DNA of 64,000 nt from [Eubacterium] yurii (GCA_900167215.1 FUZS01000004.1:124431-188430), one strand, 5' to 3'. Numbered from the stretch's first letter, positions 17,202 through 28,600 are shown. The notes: generated by a model from the letters alone, not told the origin. Made by a program: numbers and translations.

Positions 17202-18098
17202 ATGAAGAACAGAATTTTTAAAAATATATTTTTAAGCCTTGCATTTGTGGGTGCAATGTTGCTTGTAGGCTGTGTGGATCAGTATCAGGGAGAAAAAAAC
17301 AAGAAGGCTGACAGCGGTGAAAAAAGGATAATAGCTACATCTGTGGCTGTGGCACAAATCACTGACTTGCTTGACCTTGACTTGGTAGGAGTTACTGACA
17401 CTACAACATTCACACTGCCTAAGAGATATGAAAATGTAAAAAGAGTGGGCATGCCTATGGGACCTGATATGGAGATAATCCGCTCACTCAAACCTACTGA
17501 GGTAATAAGCCCGTCATCGCTTAAGAGCTACCTTGAAGAGCAATTTAAGGAAGCAAAGATACCGTACAGATTTGTAAATATGTCAAGTGTCGGTGCAATG
17601 TATGACTCTATTGACGAGATTGCAAACGAGTACGGCAAGGAAGAAAAGGCTAAGAAGCTGAGAGAGGAATATGAAGCTCTGATAAAAGAGTATGAGCAAA
17701 AGAGAAAAGATAAGAAAAAGCCGAGGGTCTTGATATTGATGGGACTTCCGGGTTCATTTGTGGTAGCTACCAACAACTCTTATGTAGGCAACCTTGCTGA
17801 GCTTGCAGGAGGCGAAAATGTTGTAAGAGATGATGTGGAAGAGTTCTTGCCTATCAATACTGAGGAGCTTGTAAAACTCAATCCTGATATGATACTTCGT
17901 ACTTCTCACACCATGTCTGACGAGGTGATGGAGGAGTTTGACGAGGAGTTCAAGAAAAACGACATATGGAAACACTTTGACGCAGTGAAAAATAACAAGG
18001 TGTACAATCTTGACAACAAGTACTTCGGAATGTCTGCAACTATGGGATATAAAGAAGGGCTTAAGAAATTGGATGAGCTTTTCTACGGAGAAAAATAA
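17202..18098 (+). CDS. Haem ABC transporter substrate-binding lipoprotein (HtsA/IsdE-like)
   Basis: 298 residues with a lipoprotein signal (LVGC, lipid on Cys24), so it is fixed to the outer membrane face. The body is a class III periplasmic-binding fold (ATSVAVAQITDLLDLDLVGV at the N-lobe, a long charged helix about 140-172, then the C-lobe). Haem-binding relatives IsdE and HtsA coordinate haem with Met and His. Candidate ligands here are Met84/Met86 in RVGMPMGPDME and His236 in LRTSHTMSDEV, at matching places. It should hand haem to the FecCD-type permease encoded next. Starts at ATG 17202 after gaagga. Confidence 0.88.
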   Translation: MKNRIFKNIFLSLAFVGAMLLVGCVDQYQGEKNKKADSGEKRIIATSVAVAQITDLLDLDLVGVTDTTTFTLPKRYENVKRVGMPMGPDMEIIRSLKPTEVISPSSLKSYLEEQFKEAKIPYRFVNMSSVGAMYDSIDEIANEYGKEEKAKKLREEYEALIKEYEQKRKDKKKPRVLILMGLPGSFVVATNNSYVGNLAELAGGENVVRDDVEEFLPINTEELVKLNPDMILRTSHTMSDEVMEEFDEEFKKNDIWKHFDAVKNNKVYNLDNKYFGMSATMGYKEGLKKLDELFYGEK

Positions 18099-18228
18099 GA
18101 TAGTTGTGTAATTATATCAAATTGAATTTATTTAAATTTTTAGAGCAATAAAAATTTCTGCAATAGAAAATTATAAAATTTTAAAATAAGCAATTATATA
18201 CATTGAATAAAGAGAAAGGAGGAAGTCC

Positions 18229-19212
18229 TTGACAAAAAAGATAGCAGCTTTTGTCGTTTTATTAATACTATTTGTAATTTTGTTATTTGTCGCAATAAGG
18301 AGCGGGAGTATAAATTTGACTTTTGCTCAGATTTTCAAAGGATTGTTCATAGAATACAACGAAGACTTTGCGACTATATATGACTTGAGATTCCCAAGGA
18401 TATTGGTGGCTATACTTGCAGGAGCAGGAATATCAGTATCTGCGGTAATGTTTCAGGCGGTAATGAAAAATCCGCTGGTAGATCCGGGAATGATAGGTAT
18501 ATCTTCCGGAGCCAGCTTCATATCAATGATACTTATGTTGGTGCTACCGCAATTTTACTTCCTTTCACCATTGTTTGCCTTTGTAGGCGGAGCTCTGACT
18601 TGTGCTTTGATTTACACTCTTTCGTGGAAGGGTGGAATAAAACCTCTTAGAGTAATACTGATAGGGGTGGCGGTAAATGCGATGTTTACCGGACTGCTCG
18701 GAGCTATAAATGCGATGAGCGGACCGGCACAAAACTCTGTAACTGCGATAGTAAATGCCAATATATCACAAAAAACTTGGGGCGATGTATCCCTGCTTTC
18801 AAAATACATCACTATAGGAATGTTGCTTGCCATAGTATTTTCTGGCAGATGCAATCTCTTGGCGCTTGAAGACAAGACTATAAGGAGCATAGGTGTAAAT
18901 GTTGACTTGCTCAGAATATATGTATCAGCCATTGCTACCTTGCTTATAGGTATGTCAACAGCCATAGTAGGCTCAATAGCATTTATAGGACTAATAGTGC
19001 CCCATGTATCAAGGTTATTAGTTGGCAATGACAACAGGGTGCTGATTCCCTACTCTATGCTTCTTGGAGCTTTTACAATGCTACTTGCAGATACAGTGGG
19101 GAAAATTCTGATAGCACCTCTTGAAATACCTGTAGGTGTGGTTATGTCGGTTGTGGGCGGACCGTTTTTCATATTCCTGCTCAAGAAAAGTGAGGGACTG
19201 CATGAGAGTTGA
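18229..19212 (+). CDS. Haem/iron ABC transporter permease (FecCD family)
   Basis: 327 residues with about nine or ten membrane spans. Family marks are RFPRILVAILAGAGISVSA, then FQAVMKNPLVDPGMIGISSG and FIGLIVPHVSRLLVGNDNR (the cytoplasmic coupling region). It forms the membrane channel, probably as a dimer, for haem delivered by the lipoprotein. TTG 18229 is the start, with aaaggagg about 5 bases upstream. The 130-base gap after the lipoprotein gene shows no terminator. The 3' end overlaps the ATPase gene by 11 bases. Confidence 0.9.
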   Translation: MTKKIAAFVVLLILFVILLFVAIRSGSINLTFAQIFKGLFIEYNEDFATIYDLRFPRILVAILAGAGISVSAVMFQAVMKNPLVDPGMIGISSGASFISMILMLVLPQFYFLSPLFAFVGGALTCALIYTLSWKGGIKPLRVILIGVAVNAMFTGLLGAINAMSGPAQNSVTAIVNANISQKTWGDVSLLSKYITIGMLLAIVFSGRCNLLALEDKTIRSIGVNVDLLRIYVSAIATLLIGMSTAIVGSIAFIGLIVPHVSRLLVGNDNRVLIPYSMLLGAFTMLLADTVGKILIAPLEIPVGVVMSVVGGPFFIFLLKKSEGLHES

Positions 19213-19966
19213 TAATTTGTTCTTCGCCTATGATAAGGATGACATAATAAAGGGAATTTCGTTTGAAATCAAAGATAATAAGATTACCACTTTGATGGGA
19301 GCCAACGGTTGTGGAAAGTCTACACTATTCCAACTGCTGACTAAAAACTTGAAACCAAGAGAAGGAAGCGTGTTTTTAGACCAAAGAGATATAAAGGATA
19401 TAAGGCTCAAAGAATTCGCACAAAATGTGGCTATAGTCCATCAATACAACACTGCACCTCCGGATCTTCCGGTACATTCTCTTATAGCATACGGCAGAAT
19501 TCCTTTTTTCAAGCATTTTGCCAAGGCTGAAGATAAGGACAAGGATAAGGAGATAGTGGACTGGGCTCTTGAAGTGACTGACATGAGCGAGCTCAAAAAC
19601 AGAAGGATGGGACAACTGTCAGGCGGACAAAGACAAAGAGCATGGATAGCTATGGCTTTGGCGCAACAACCCAAGATACTCTTACTTGATGAACCGACTA
19701 CCTACCTTGATGTCAAATTCCAAATAGAGATACTCAGGCTGATAAAATCGCTGAACAAAGACTACTCAATGACTATAGTCATGGTACTTCACGACATCAA
19801 TCAGGCTATATACTATTCAGATGAGATAATAGGGATGAAAAAAGGAAATATACTCTTCCAAGGCAATCCAAGTGAAGTCATAACAGAGGAGAGCATACAG
19901 GATATGTACGGCATTCATCTAAAGGTGAGCAATGTAGAAAATCAAAAATTTGTGCTTACAGTATAG
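19202..19966 (+). CDS. Haem/iron ABC transporter ATPase (FepC/HmuV-like)
   Basis: 254 residues. Walker A GANGCGKST, Q-loop VHQYNTAP, signature LSGGQRQRAWIAMALAQQ, Walker B ILLLDEPT and H-loop VLHDINQA are all intact, with the layout of the FepC subfamily (LDVKFQIEILRL). It powers uptake through the FecCD permease. I place the start at ATG 19202 (MRVDNLFFAYDK), inside the permease gene, with agtgaggga just upstream. Starting further upstream would only add out-of-frame permease sequence. Confidence 0.92.
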   Translation: MRVDNLFFAYDKDDIIKGISFEIKDNKITTLMGANGCGKSTLFQLLTKNLKPREGSVFLDQRDIKDIRLKEFAQNVAIVHQYNTAPPDLPVHSLIAYGRIPFFKHFAKAEDKDKDKEIVDWALEVTDMSELKNRRMGQLSGGQRQRAWIAMALAQQPKILLLDEPTTYLDVKFQIEILRLIKSLNKDYSMTIVMVLHDINQAIYYSDEIIGMKKGNILFQGNPSEVITEESIQDMYGIHLKVSNVENQKFVLTV

Positions 19967-20154
19967 AAAAGACTTTCATATAGCTATAAGCAACAGGTAT
20001 CTAAAAATGTTAAAAAACAACATAAAATCACTTAATTTTGAAATATTCAAAGGCTGTCTAAACTGCTTTTAGTATTGCAATAAGTTTGATAAAAGTTGTT
20101 TTATATAAATTTGTTTTAATAACATGATAATCAAAAAACAGAGATGGAGGCTAA

Positions 20155-20682
20155 ATGAAGGCATTAATAATATACTCAAGCAAGACAGGAAACACAAAGA
20201 AAGTTGCTTACGGAATATATGAAAATCTAAAGGACAGCTATGATTTGAGCATAAAGGACATGGATGAGATAAACGACATGGCTATGCTTGATGAGTACGA
20301 TACCCTTGTAATCGGATTTTGGATAGACAGAGGTACTGCTCATCCTAAGGCGAAAAAATTCGTTAAGCAAATCAAAAATAAGAAAATAGCACTTTTTGCT
20401 ACATTGGGAGCTGACCCCTCGTCAAAACACGGTCAGGACGTAATGAGAAATCTTAATAAGTTAGCTGATAAATCAAACACTCTTCTTGCGGTAGAGATAT
20501 ATAACGGACTTGTAGATCCTGCACTGCTTGAAAAGCTTAAGACTAAACCGCCGCTTTTGTTACCTAAACCTATATTAAACAAGATGATAGATAGCGGTGA
20601 AAAATCAAGAGAGCCAAATGAAGAAGATATACAAAAGGCAGTATCAACTTTCAATCTTGCGCTTAAGCAAGCGTCAGTATAA
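20155..20682 (+). CDS. Flavodoxin-family protein (BilS-like)
   Basis: 175 residues. The FMN phosphate loop is YSSKTGNTKKVA (residues 7-18), followed by the flavodoxin strands TLVIGFWIDRGTAHPKAK and IALFATLGADPSS. Long-chain flavodoxins of this type lie near haem uptake or tetrapyrrole reduction genes in anaerobes (HmuF with radical SAM HmuW; BilS of bilirubin reducers). It may supply electrons for oxygen-independent haem breakdown, but no HmuW/ChuW radical SAM gene is in the window. A ggagg Shine-Dalgarno site precedes the ATG. 14 bases separate it from the DUF454 gene. Confidence 0.78.
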   Translation: MKALIIYSSKTGNTKKVAYGIYENLKDSYDLSIKDMDEINDMAMLDEYDTLVIGFWIDRGTAHPKAKKFVKQIKNKKIALFATLGADPSSKHGQDVMRNLNKLADKSNTLLAVEIYNGLVDPALLEKLKTKPPLLLPKPILNKMIDSGEKSREPNEEDIQKAVSTFNLALKQASV

Positions 20683-20696
20683 AAAAGAGGAAACTT

Positions 20697-21116
20697 ATGA
20701 AATATGTATTTCTTACTATAGGTTTTATTTCTCTGGCACTGGGATTGATAGGTATTCCCTTCCCTATATTACCTACCACACCTTTTTTACTCTTGTCTGC
20801 ACTTTGCTTTGCAAAAGGCTCGGATAAAGTCAATGAGTGGTTTAAAAATACTAAGATATATAAGCAGTATGTAGGTAGCTATATGGAAAAAAAGGGCATG
20901 GATAACAAGCAAAAAGCTAAAATCCTTGCCATAGTTACTATATTGTTTTCTATAGGTATGTACTTTACTAAGTCGCTACATTTGAGAATATTTATGGGCG
21001 TAGTCCTATTGGCTCATTACTACTTTTTCCTACTTCATGTCAAGACGCTTAAAAGCGACGCTGATATGGACTCAGAAAATAAGAAGTCTGATACCGTATC
21101 AAATGGCGATTTATAA
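20697..21116 (+). CDS. YbaN family (DUF454) membrane protein
   Basis: 139 residues with two or three membrane spans. The N-terminal half is the DUF454 signature: LGLIGIPFPILPTTPFLLLS, then ALCFAKGSDKVNEWF. The family's function is not established; members often sit beside haem uptake genes, as here. The last 25 residues are hydrophilic and cytoplasmic or variable. Its Shine-Dalgarno site is agagga, and it appears co-transcribed with the flavodoxin. Confidence 0.85.
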   Translation: MKYVFLTIGFISLALGLIGIPFPILPTTPFLLLSALCFAKGSDKVNEWFKNTKIYKQYVGSYMEKKGMDNKQKAKILAIVTILFSIGMYFTKSLHLRIFMGVVLLAHYYFFLLHVKTLKSDADMDSENKKSDTVSNGDL

Positions 21117-21333
21117 AAATCTTAGATTATTTAATAGTTTATAAGCTGTTTTATTAGATTTTATTACTAATTGCTGTCTGCTTATGTGCGGATATCAAAG
21201 CTTGTTTAGTACAAGCATATGTGATTATTTGATAGGTTTTCAATATAAAACGGTCGCAATAATATTATAAATATAAGTTTAGTATTATTTCGTCTTATAA
21301 GATGGAAAATATAAGTAAAAAGGAGGTTAGCAC

Positions 21334-23199
21334 TTGATAAAAAAGAGGCTGATAAAAGAAGCACCTGAAGGCATGAAACACATCAAAAAAATAGTGTTTT
21401 TCAACTGGATAGGGCTTTTGTGCAATGTCGTAGCCATATTCTCGGTAGCTATGATATTACAGGCTATTGTGGAAAAAAACGGCTTTGCAAACATTGCTCT
21501 GTATTCATCTTTAATTATTATATCGACAGCAATAAGATATTTCTTTAGGATGAAAATTGCAAAAGAAAGTTTTGCAGCAAGCGGAAAGATAAAATACAAG
21601 CTAAGAGACAAGTTATACGGCAAGATAGTAAGACTTGGAGCCAATTACGGTGAGAAAGTTTCTATTTCTTCAGTAGTACAGCTTTTCAGTGAAGGTATTG
21701 AACAGATGGAGATTTACTTCAGTAGATATCTGCCGCAATTCTTCTACAGTTTACTTGCACCGCTTACATTATTTGCAATTATATGTACTTTCAGTATCAA
21801 GACTGCACTTGTATTGATGCTTTGCGTACCTTTGATACCGCTTTCGATAGTTGCGGTACAAAAATTCGCCAAGAAATTATTCTCAAAATATTGGGGCAAG
21901 TACACTAAATTGGGCGATGACTTCTATGAAAATCTGCAAGGTCTCACAACGCTGAAAATATACAATGCAGATGAGAGACAGCAGGAGAAGATGAACGAAA
22001 ATGCTGAAAACTTCAGAAAAATAACGATGAAGGTCCTTGTAATGCAGCTAAACTCTGTATCGCTCATGGACTTGATAGCCTACATGGGCGCAGCGCTGGG
22101 AGTGATATTCTCGCTAATGGAGCTGACTGCAGGTAAGATAAATGTAGGACAGGCATTTTTCATAATGATGATTTCGTCGGAGTTTTTCATACCGCTTAGA
22201 ATCCTGGGCTCATTCTTCCACATAGCGATGAACGGTATGTCGGCAAGTGACAGATTGTTTGCCATCTTGGATTTGGAAGAAGATGACAAGGAAAAAGTAA
22301 ACATAGAGAAATTCTCAGATATAGAGATAAAAAATCTTTCATTCTCATACAATAGTGAAAGAAAGATACTGAAAAATATAAATACAACTATAAAACAAGG
22401 AAGCTTCGTAGGTATAGTAGGAGAGTCAGGCTGCGGAAAGAGTACACTTGCCAGCCTTATAACTACACAATACAAAAACTACGAGGGAGATATAACTGTA
22501 AAAGGCAATCAGATAAGAGACATATCTCCGACTTGTCTTTGGAATAATGTCTGCCTTGTGAAAAATGAAAACTACATCTTCAAAGGAACAGTAAGAGGAA
22601 ATCTTCAAATTGCAAAGAAGAACTGCTCAGACCAAGATATGATAGACAAGCTCAAAGAAGTGAACTTGTGGGATTTCTTGGAAAGCAAGGACGGACTTGA
22701 TACAGCTCTTGCAGAAAATGCAAGCAATCTATCAGGCGGACAAAAGCAAAGACTTGCAATAGCAAGAGCCTTACTCAAAGACGCTGATTTATATATCTTT
22801 GACGAAGCTACATCAAATATAGATGTGGAAAGTGAAGAGATTATACTTTCAGTTATCAACTCGCTAAGAGGTAAGAAGACTATACTGTTTATCAGTCACC
22901 GCTTGGCAAATGTTGAAGATGCTGACAATATCCTCGTATTTGAAGAAGGATGCTTGGTAGAACAGGGTAAGAAGGATGAACTTATCAAAAATAAGAAGAC
23001 TTTCTATAACTTGTATAATAAACAGGCAGAACTTGAAGATTTTTTCAAAGACGAAGATGATAAAGGTGAAGATTTAAAAAACAATATAGAAGAAAGTAAA
23101 AAAATAAATACAGATGATTCCCAAAGTGTCTATGTAGTTTATGATAATTTGGAAAATATGAATAAGGCTGTAGCAACGGAGGTGAGAGGAAATGAATAA
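21334..23199 (+). CDS. ABC exporter subunit 1 (CydD-like, fused membrane and ATPase domains)
   Basis: 621 residues. About 1-300 is a six-span type I exporter domain; about 330-560 is the ATPase with GESGCGKST, LSGGQKQRLAIARALL, LYIFDEATS and ISHRLA. A charged tail of about 60 residues follows. The closest type is the heterodimeric CydDC-like exporter, known to move thiols or haem-related molecules. In this island a role in haem or porphyrin handling is possible, not shown. The start is TTG 21334 with aggagg 8 bases upstream. It overlaps its partner gene by 8 bases. Confidence 0.85.
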   Translation: MIKKRLIKEAPEGMKHIKKIVFFNWIGLLCNVVAIFSVAMILQAIVEKNGFANIALYSSLIIISTAIRYFFRMKIAKESFAASGKIKYKLRDKLYGKIVRLGANYGEKVSISSVVQLFSEGIEQMEIYFSRYLPQFFYSLLAPLTLFAIICTFSIKTALVLMLCVPLIPLSIVAVQKFAKKLFSKYWGKYTKLGDDFYENLQGLTTLKIYNADERQQEKMNENAENFRKITMKVLVMQLNSVSLMDLIAYMGAALGVIFSLMELTAGKINVGQAFFIMMISSEFFIPLRILGSFFHIAMNGMSASDRLFAILDLEEDDKEKVNIEKFSDIEIKNLSFSYNSERKILKNINTTIKQGSFVGIVGESGCGKSTLASLITTQYKNYEGDITVKGNQIRDISPTCLWNNVCLVKNENYIFKGTVRGNLQIAKKNCSDQDMIDKLKEVNLWDFLESKDGLDTALAENASNLSGGQKQRLAIARALLKDADLYIFDEATSNIDVESEEIILSVINSLRGKKTILFISHRLANVEDADNILVFEEGCLVEQGKKDELIKNKKTFYNLYNKQAELEDFFKDEDDKGEDLKNNIEESKKINTDDSQSVYVVYDNLENMNKAVATEVRGNE

Positions 23200-24835
23200 G
23201 AGCAAGATTTCATTAATCGGCAAACTTCTAAAGATAGTAAGTCCTCTCTTCCCCATAATGGCAATCACAATAATAATGGGAGTAATAGGTTTTATCTGCT
23301 CGACAGGTATACCTGTACTTGGTGGTGTAGGCTTACTTGTATATCTTGGAGAGATTACAAACATAACTTACTCACAAATATTTTTTATAGCTGTTGCATT
23401 TGCAGTGCTAAGAGGCATACTCAGATATGCAGAGCAATACAGCGGACACTATATAGCATTTAGGGTCTTGGCAATAATAAGAGACAGAATATTTACAGTG
23501 CTTAGAAAACTTGCACCTGCAAAGCTTGAGGGCAAGGACAAGGGTAATCTGATTACGCTTATAACGACAGATATAGAACTACTTGAAGTATTTTTCGCCC
23601 ACACTATAGCACCTGTATGCATAGCATTTTTCATGGCTATAATCACACTTTCTATAGTTGCTCACTACAGCTTTATAGCGATGCTTGTGTTACTTGTAGG
23701 CTATCTTGCTACTTCCATATTTATCCCAAGACTCATCACTAAGCTTGGTGAAGACAGCGGGAAAAAATTCAGAGCAGACTTTGCAAATCTTACAAGCTAT
23801 GTACTTGAGTCGCTAAAGGGCATAAGAGAAAGTATGCAATACGACAATACCAAAGAGCGTATAGAAAATATGCAGGATATGACAGCAAAGCTTGAAAGTA
23901 CAAATGAAGAACTCAAAAAATACGAGGAGCTGACAAAGGCACTAAGTGATTTGGCGGTAATTGCTACAGGGGTGATAATATTCCTATACACTTCACATCT
24001 TAGTCAAACAAGCGGGGGCTCACTTGAAATGGTGATAATACCGACTACACTTGCACTATCATCATTTGGACCTTTCATAGCCTTGAGTAACTTGTCTAAC
24101 AACCTACTTCAGACATTCTCAAGCGGATACAGAGTAATAGCACTCTTGGAAGAAGAGCCTCAGGTAGAGGAAGTATTTGACGGTAAGAATGCAAGTTATG
24201 AGGATGTAAAGATGGAAAATGTAGATTTTTCATACGAAAAGAAGACCATCTTCGAAGGGCTGTCAATGGATTTTAAGAAGAATAAGATAGTCGGAATACT
24301 CGGAAAGAGCGGTTGCGGAAAATCTACTATGCTCAAGCTCATAATGAGGTTTTGGGATGTAAATTCAGGTAAGGTAAAAATCGGAGATGAGGACGTAAGA
24401 AATATCAATACTAAGAGTCTTAGGAATCTCCAAAGTTATGTAACACAAGAAACTATGCTATTCCAAGGAAGTATAGCTGAAAATATAAGGATTGCAAAAC
24501 ACGATGCAAGTATTGAGGAAGTGATAGAAGCGGCGAAAAAGGCATCTATTCACGAGTTTATTGATAAACTGCCCGAAAAATACGACACTCCGATAGGCGA
24601 GGCTGTAAATCAACTAAGTGCCGGAGAAAAACAAAGAATTTCAATGGCAAGAGCATTCTTACACGGAGCTCCGATATTGCTACTTGACGAGCCTACAAGC
24701 AACCTTGACAGCTTGAACGAAGCAGTCATACTCAAGACTATCAAAAAAGAAAGTCAGGACAAGACTGTAATTGTAGTATCGCATAGGAAGTCTACACTTT
24801 CAATTACAAAAGATATATACAGATTTGGAACTTAA
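23192..24835 (+). CDS. ABC exporter subunit 2 (CydC-like)
   Basis: 547 residues, the partner of the preceding subunit. Six membrane spans fill about 1-310; the ATPase has GKSGCGKST, VTQETMLFQGSI (Q-loop), signature LSAGEKQRISMARAFL, ILLLDEPTS and VSHRKS. The signature reads LSAGE rather than LSGGQ, a common change in one half of heterodimeric exporters, suggesting unequal ATP sites. The ATG 23192 lies inside the previous gene after ggaggtgagagg. No terminator follows directly; an inverted family A repeat does. Confidence 0.87.
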   Translation: MNKSKISLIGKLLKIVSPLFPIMAITIIMGVIGFICSTGIPVLGGVGLLVYLGEITNITYSQIFFIAVAFAVLRGILRYAEQYSGHYIAFRVLAIIRDRIFTVLRKLAPAKLEGKDKGNLITLITTDIELLEVFFAHTIAPVCIAFFMAIITLSIVAHYSFIAMLVLLVGYLATSIFIPRLITKLGEDSGKKFRADFANLTSYVLESLKGIRESMQYDNTKERIENMQDMTAKLESTNEELKKYEELTKALSDLAVIATGVIIFLYTSHLSQTSGGSLEMVIIPTTLALSSFGPFIALSNLSNNLLQTFSSGYRVIALLEEEPQVEEVFDGKNASYEDVKMENVDFSYEKKTIFEGLSMDFKKNKIVGILGKSGCGKSTMLKLIMRFWDVNSGKVKIGDEDVRNINTKSLRNLQSYVTQETMLFQGSIAENIRIAKHDASIEEVIEAAKKASIHEFIDKLPEKYDTPIGEAVNQLSAGEKQRISMARAFLHGAPILLLDEPTSNLDSLNEAVILKTIKKESQDKTVIVVSHRKSTLSITKDIYRFGT

Positions 24836-24841
24836 AAATAA

Positions 24842-24955
24842 TACTAAAAAGCTATCAAAAAGCCATGTGATTTTATAACAGCAAAATTATTGACAATTTG
24901 TAAAATGTGTAATTTGGTAAAATAACAATCTTGACTTTATAAATGCTTATTAGTA
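24842..24955 (-). repeat. Family A MITE-like repeat, reverse copy
   Basis: ATACTAAAAAGCTATCAAAA at its left end and AAATGCTTATTAGTAT at its right. It matches the reverse complement of 39647-39760 over its whole length at roughly 85 percent by eye. Confidence 0.85.
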
Positions 24956-25410
24956 TAAAAAGACTTGTTTGGCTACTTCATTGATATTAGTTTAATCTAC
25001 AGATATCTAAATATTGATTAAGAGAGTTTATTAAATACTAATAAGAGCTCATATATTAAATATCACTATCAGAGCATGTATATAGCTAAATTTACAAAAT
25101 ATCTGTAAGTAAAAATAATGATAAGTCGCTCAAGTCAAATACAAATTTTTTTACAAGAGTTTATTATCTAACAATAGTTAACAACTGCTAAAAAAGTATT
25201 TACAAATTTATATTTTTTTAGTAGAATTTATAAATAATAATCTTTATTAATTAATATTGATTATACTATAATGTTGTTATTAATATGAGAATTGTAAGTT
25301 TTCGTTTGGAGATATTAATTATCAGCTTAGTGTTTTGTAATTTGAATTATAAAATACTAAGTGACAATATAAATAGTTTTTATAATTTAAACCATAGCTT
25401 TCAATATTAA

Positions 25411-25526
25411 TACTAATCACCATTTATAATACAAAGTAGTTATTTTAAATGACTCTATACATGTTAGAGATTTCCAATAACTTTTTTGTAACATAAATAC
25501 ATGGTCTTTTAACAGGTTTTTAGCAT
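25411..25526 (+). repeat. Family A MITE-like repeat
   Basis: The first 20 bases (TACTAATCACCATTTATAAT) are identical to the copy at 39647; the end is AGGTTTTTAGCATAA. It lies directly before the candidate promoter of the Shr-like gene. Confidence 0.85.
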
Positions 25527-25638
25527 AATTTGAAGATTGACAAAATTATAAAAGCTCTTAAGTATGAAAACAGTACAAAATAAAAATCTCATATTTACTT
25601 AAAGCTTTACATTTTATATTAGGAGGGAAAGTTTAATC

Positions 25639-28600
25639 ATGAGTAAAAAACTTCTTTCGTTTTTACTTATAGCTTGTATGCTGTCAAGTAATATGGCAGT
25701 ACCTGCAAGCTACGCCCAGACCGTAAATGACGGTTTGGCAAATCAAAATCTTGAGACATCTCAAGACGCTGCCAAGAGTGACGACAAAGTCGAAGCACAA
25801 GGCAAAGAGCAAGACAGCTCACCTGCTCAAAAGGTGGAAGATGGTAGTACTCAAGGTGCTAAGGCAGATGAAAATCAAAATGGCACTGTAGAGAAAAAAG
25901 ATGAAAAAGACGCACAAGGAAATAAGGAACAACAAACTAATCCAAGTGTGGAAAATCAACAAAATGATCAAGGAAATACTGGACTTACTCCAAGTGTTCC
26001 TATGGTGACTGTACCTGAGCAACAAAATCCGCAAGCTATGATAAGCAATGTGCTTTCTCAAGATGCAGGTACTATAATCAATCAACTCGGAGAACAACAA
26101 CTTGCACCTGGAATGGTATCAGATTATTTGAAAATAACAGGAGTTGTTATAGGTAGGGTTGGGGATGATGCAGCATCAAAGGAAGCTCTACAAATACAGT
26201 TGAAAAATGATTCAGAGGATTCATTTTATACTATACAACAAAAGATAGTATCTGTAAGTATAGACGACCTCAATGTTCCTCTAAGGGATGAACAGTATGG
26301 TTGGGCAGCTTTTATCATGGTAGGTGATAATAATAATGATACTGCCAGATATGAATGCTATTATGATGGAGTCACAGGCAAGAAAACTATAGATGACTTT
26401 AAGAAAAGAACTAAGCATAAGGTAGTAATGAACTTTTCTGACGGTTCTACTATAAAATATGAAGACGAAGGCTATGTAAGACCTGAGGGCAGAGAAGAAA
26501 ATAATGGGAACAAACCTAAGCCACCTGTAACAGGTAATGCCGCAGAATATGAGATAAAAGAAGCTTACTTACAAGCAAAGCCTAAATATGGAGATGCTGA
26601 AATAAGAGTTACTTTTAAAAAGGGAGATATGAAAAAACTCCAAAGTTTAATTAAAGAAGTTAAAGTAGGAAAAACGACTTATAACAGTAGCTATTTTGCG
26701 GTAAATAGTAGCAATGAACTTTACATTATTGGAGTGAAGGATCTCGTAGCAAAAGAAAAGGAAAATACTCCGGTAACTGTTGAAATAATTTTTAAAGATG
26801 GCTCAGTGCTAAGCAACGCTACTAATTCTAATCAAAATGACCCTAATCAACCGGTGACAGTAAATGCTTATCTTATTACTAAAGATACGTCTAAGACTTC
26901 TTATATAGATAAGATGCTCATAAGAAAAGTCAATATAGTTCCTACAGATCGTACTATTGGCAATGGAATGTTCAAGGCGTATCAAGTAAAACTTAAGTTT
27001 GAGGACTTAGTAATAGGAAATAAGACATATAAGGTAAAAAATGTAAGATATGATGCTATGAATAGCTTCCGTGATGCTGAGAAATTAGGAGATCAGACAT
27101 TTGGATTTGACATACCTTCAATTGCATTGAAACCTGAAACTTCTACAGAAGATTTGGATCTTGGATTAATAGTTGAGCTTGACAAAGAAGTTCCAGGATA
27201 TGACAATCCTACTAAAACTTTGATATTAAAACTTGATTGGAACGGAGACTTCAAACAACCTGAAGAGGAAAAAAATTCAGGAATAGCTGATGCTTACAGT
27301 ATTACAGGTACAAATCTGTCAGGTTCTAAATTTACTATTAACTTGAATAAGGAAATGTCTGTAGAACATGTAAAGAGTATCAAAGAAGTAGTAATAAACG
27401 GCACTACTTATGATGGAGAAACTTATCGTTTTGAAACAAATGAAAAGACAATCTATATCGAAGAAGATGAGGACGACGGAGATATAATACCTAAGGTAAA
27501 GGCTGAAGGTGTAAATACTTTAGACATAGTATTTAAAGATCAATCAAAGATAAGCTATAAGAAAGAAACAAAACCTCAACCAAGTGAAAAAATAGCTTCT
27601 AACTACTCTATAACAGGAACAAAACTTACTACTGATACTTTCACTATAGAGTTAAATAAGGAAATGACTGATGAGCACCTTAAAAAGTTAAAGATAGTTA
27701 CTATAAATGCTCAAGAGTTCCCTACTCATACCTATACTTTTAAGAAAAAAGGAAAGACTATCTATTTGGAAGAAGAAGAAAGAGAATATGCGGTAATCAT
27801 TCCTAAGTTAGAAAAAGAGGGTGTACAAACTCTACAACTAGTCTTTGAAGACGGTTCAAGAGTATACTATCCTAATAATCTGAATCCTATAGAAAAAATA
27901 GCTGACAGTTATGTAATTAAGAATCATGAAATAAAAGATTCAAATAAATTCTTATTGACATTTGAAAAGAAACTTACAGCTAAAGAATTAGAGCTTATAA
28001 AGAGTGTCAAGATAAATAATCTTGAATTTGAAAGAGAAAAACACGGCTTTACAGTTGATGCTGAAAGCGGAAAACTTCAATCAGAAAACAAGGAAGTTCT
28101 TGCTCAAGCCGAAAAGAATAAAAATGATATTGTAATAGAAGTTATATTTAAAGATGACTCTAAAGCAACTTATAAGAAAGCCGGAGTACCTGATGGCGGA
28201 TATGCCAAGAAATTTGAGCTTACCGGAGCTGAATTTGGCACAAATTGGGAGAAGAAAGTTGATAAAGTAGTATTTAAATTTACCAACAAGATGACTTATA
28301 AGGATGCTCAAGAGGTTAAATCGATAAAGATTAATGATAAGGTATTTGAAAAAAGCCAATATAGCTTCTCTTTAACATTTGATAGAGACCTAAAAGCTGA
28401 GCATGAAGATATAATTAAACAATTTACAGACAATCAATATGATCTTAACATTGAGATTGCATTCTCAGATGGCACTGTAACAAAGAAGGAATTCAAAAAG
28501 CAAAAGCCTGTTGAAAAATTTGCTGAAAAATTCAAACTTACAAAGGCTCAATTTGAAAATATTAATGCAACTAAGAAGTTTATCTTGACATTTGCTAATA

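Larger units (their letters stand above)
24836..25638. other. Long intergenic region before the Shr-like gene
   Basis: About 800 AT-rich bases without a gene. It contains a reverse family A repeat (24842-24955), a forward copy (25411-25526), and a TTGACA hexamer at 25537 just downstream of the latter. No convincing -10 partner could be placed. Confidence 0.6.

Noticed and set aside
20597-20827. 76-codon + strand ORF across the flavodoxin/DUF454 junction
   Set aside because: Overlaps two well-supported genes in another frame; no family resemblance.
25537-25568. Promoter for the Shr-like gene at TTGACA 25537
   Set aside because: The -35 is perfect but no -10 at 16-18 bases can be placed, so I did not list it as a feature.
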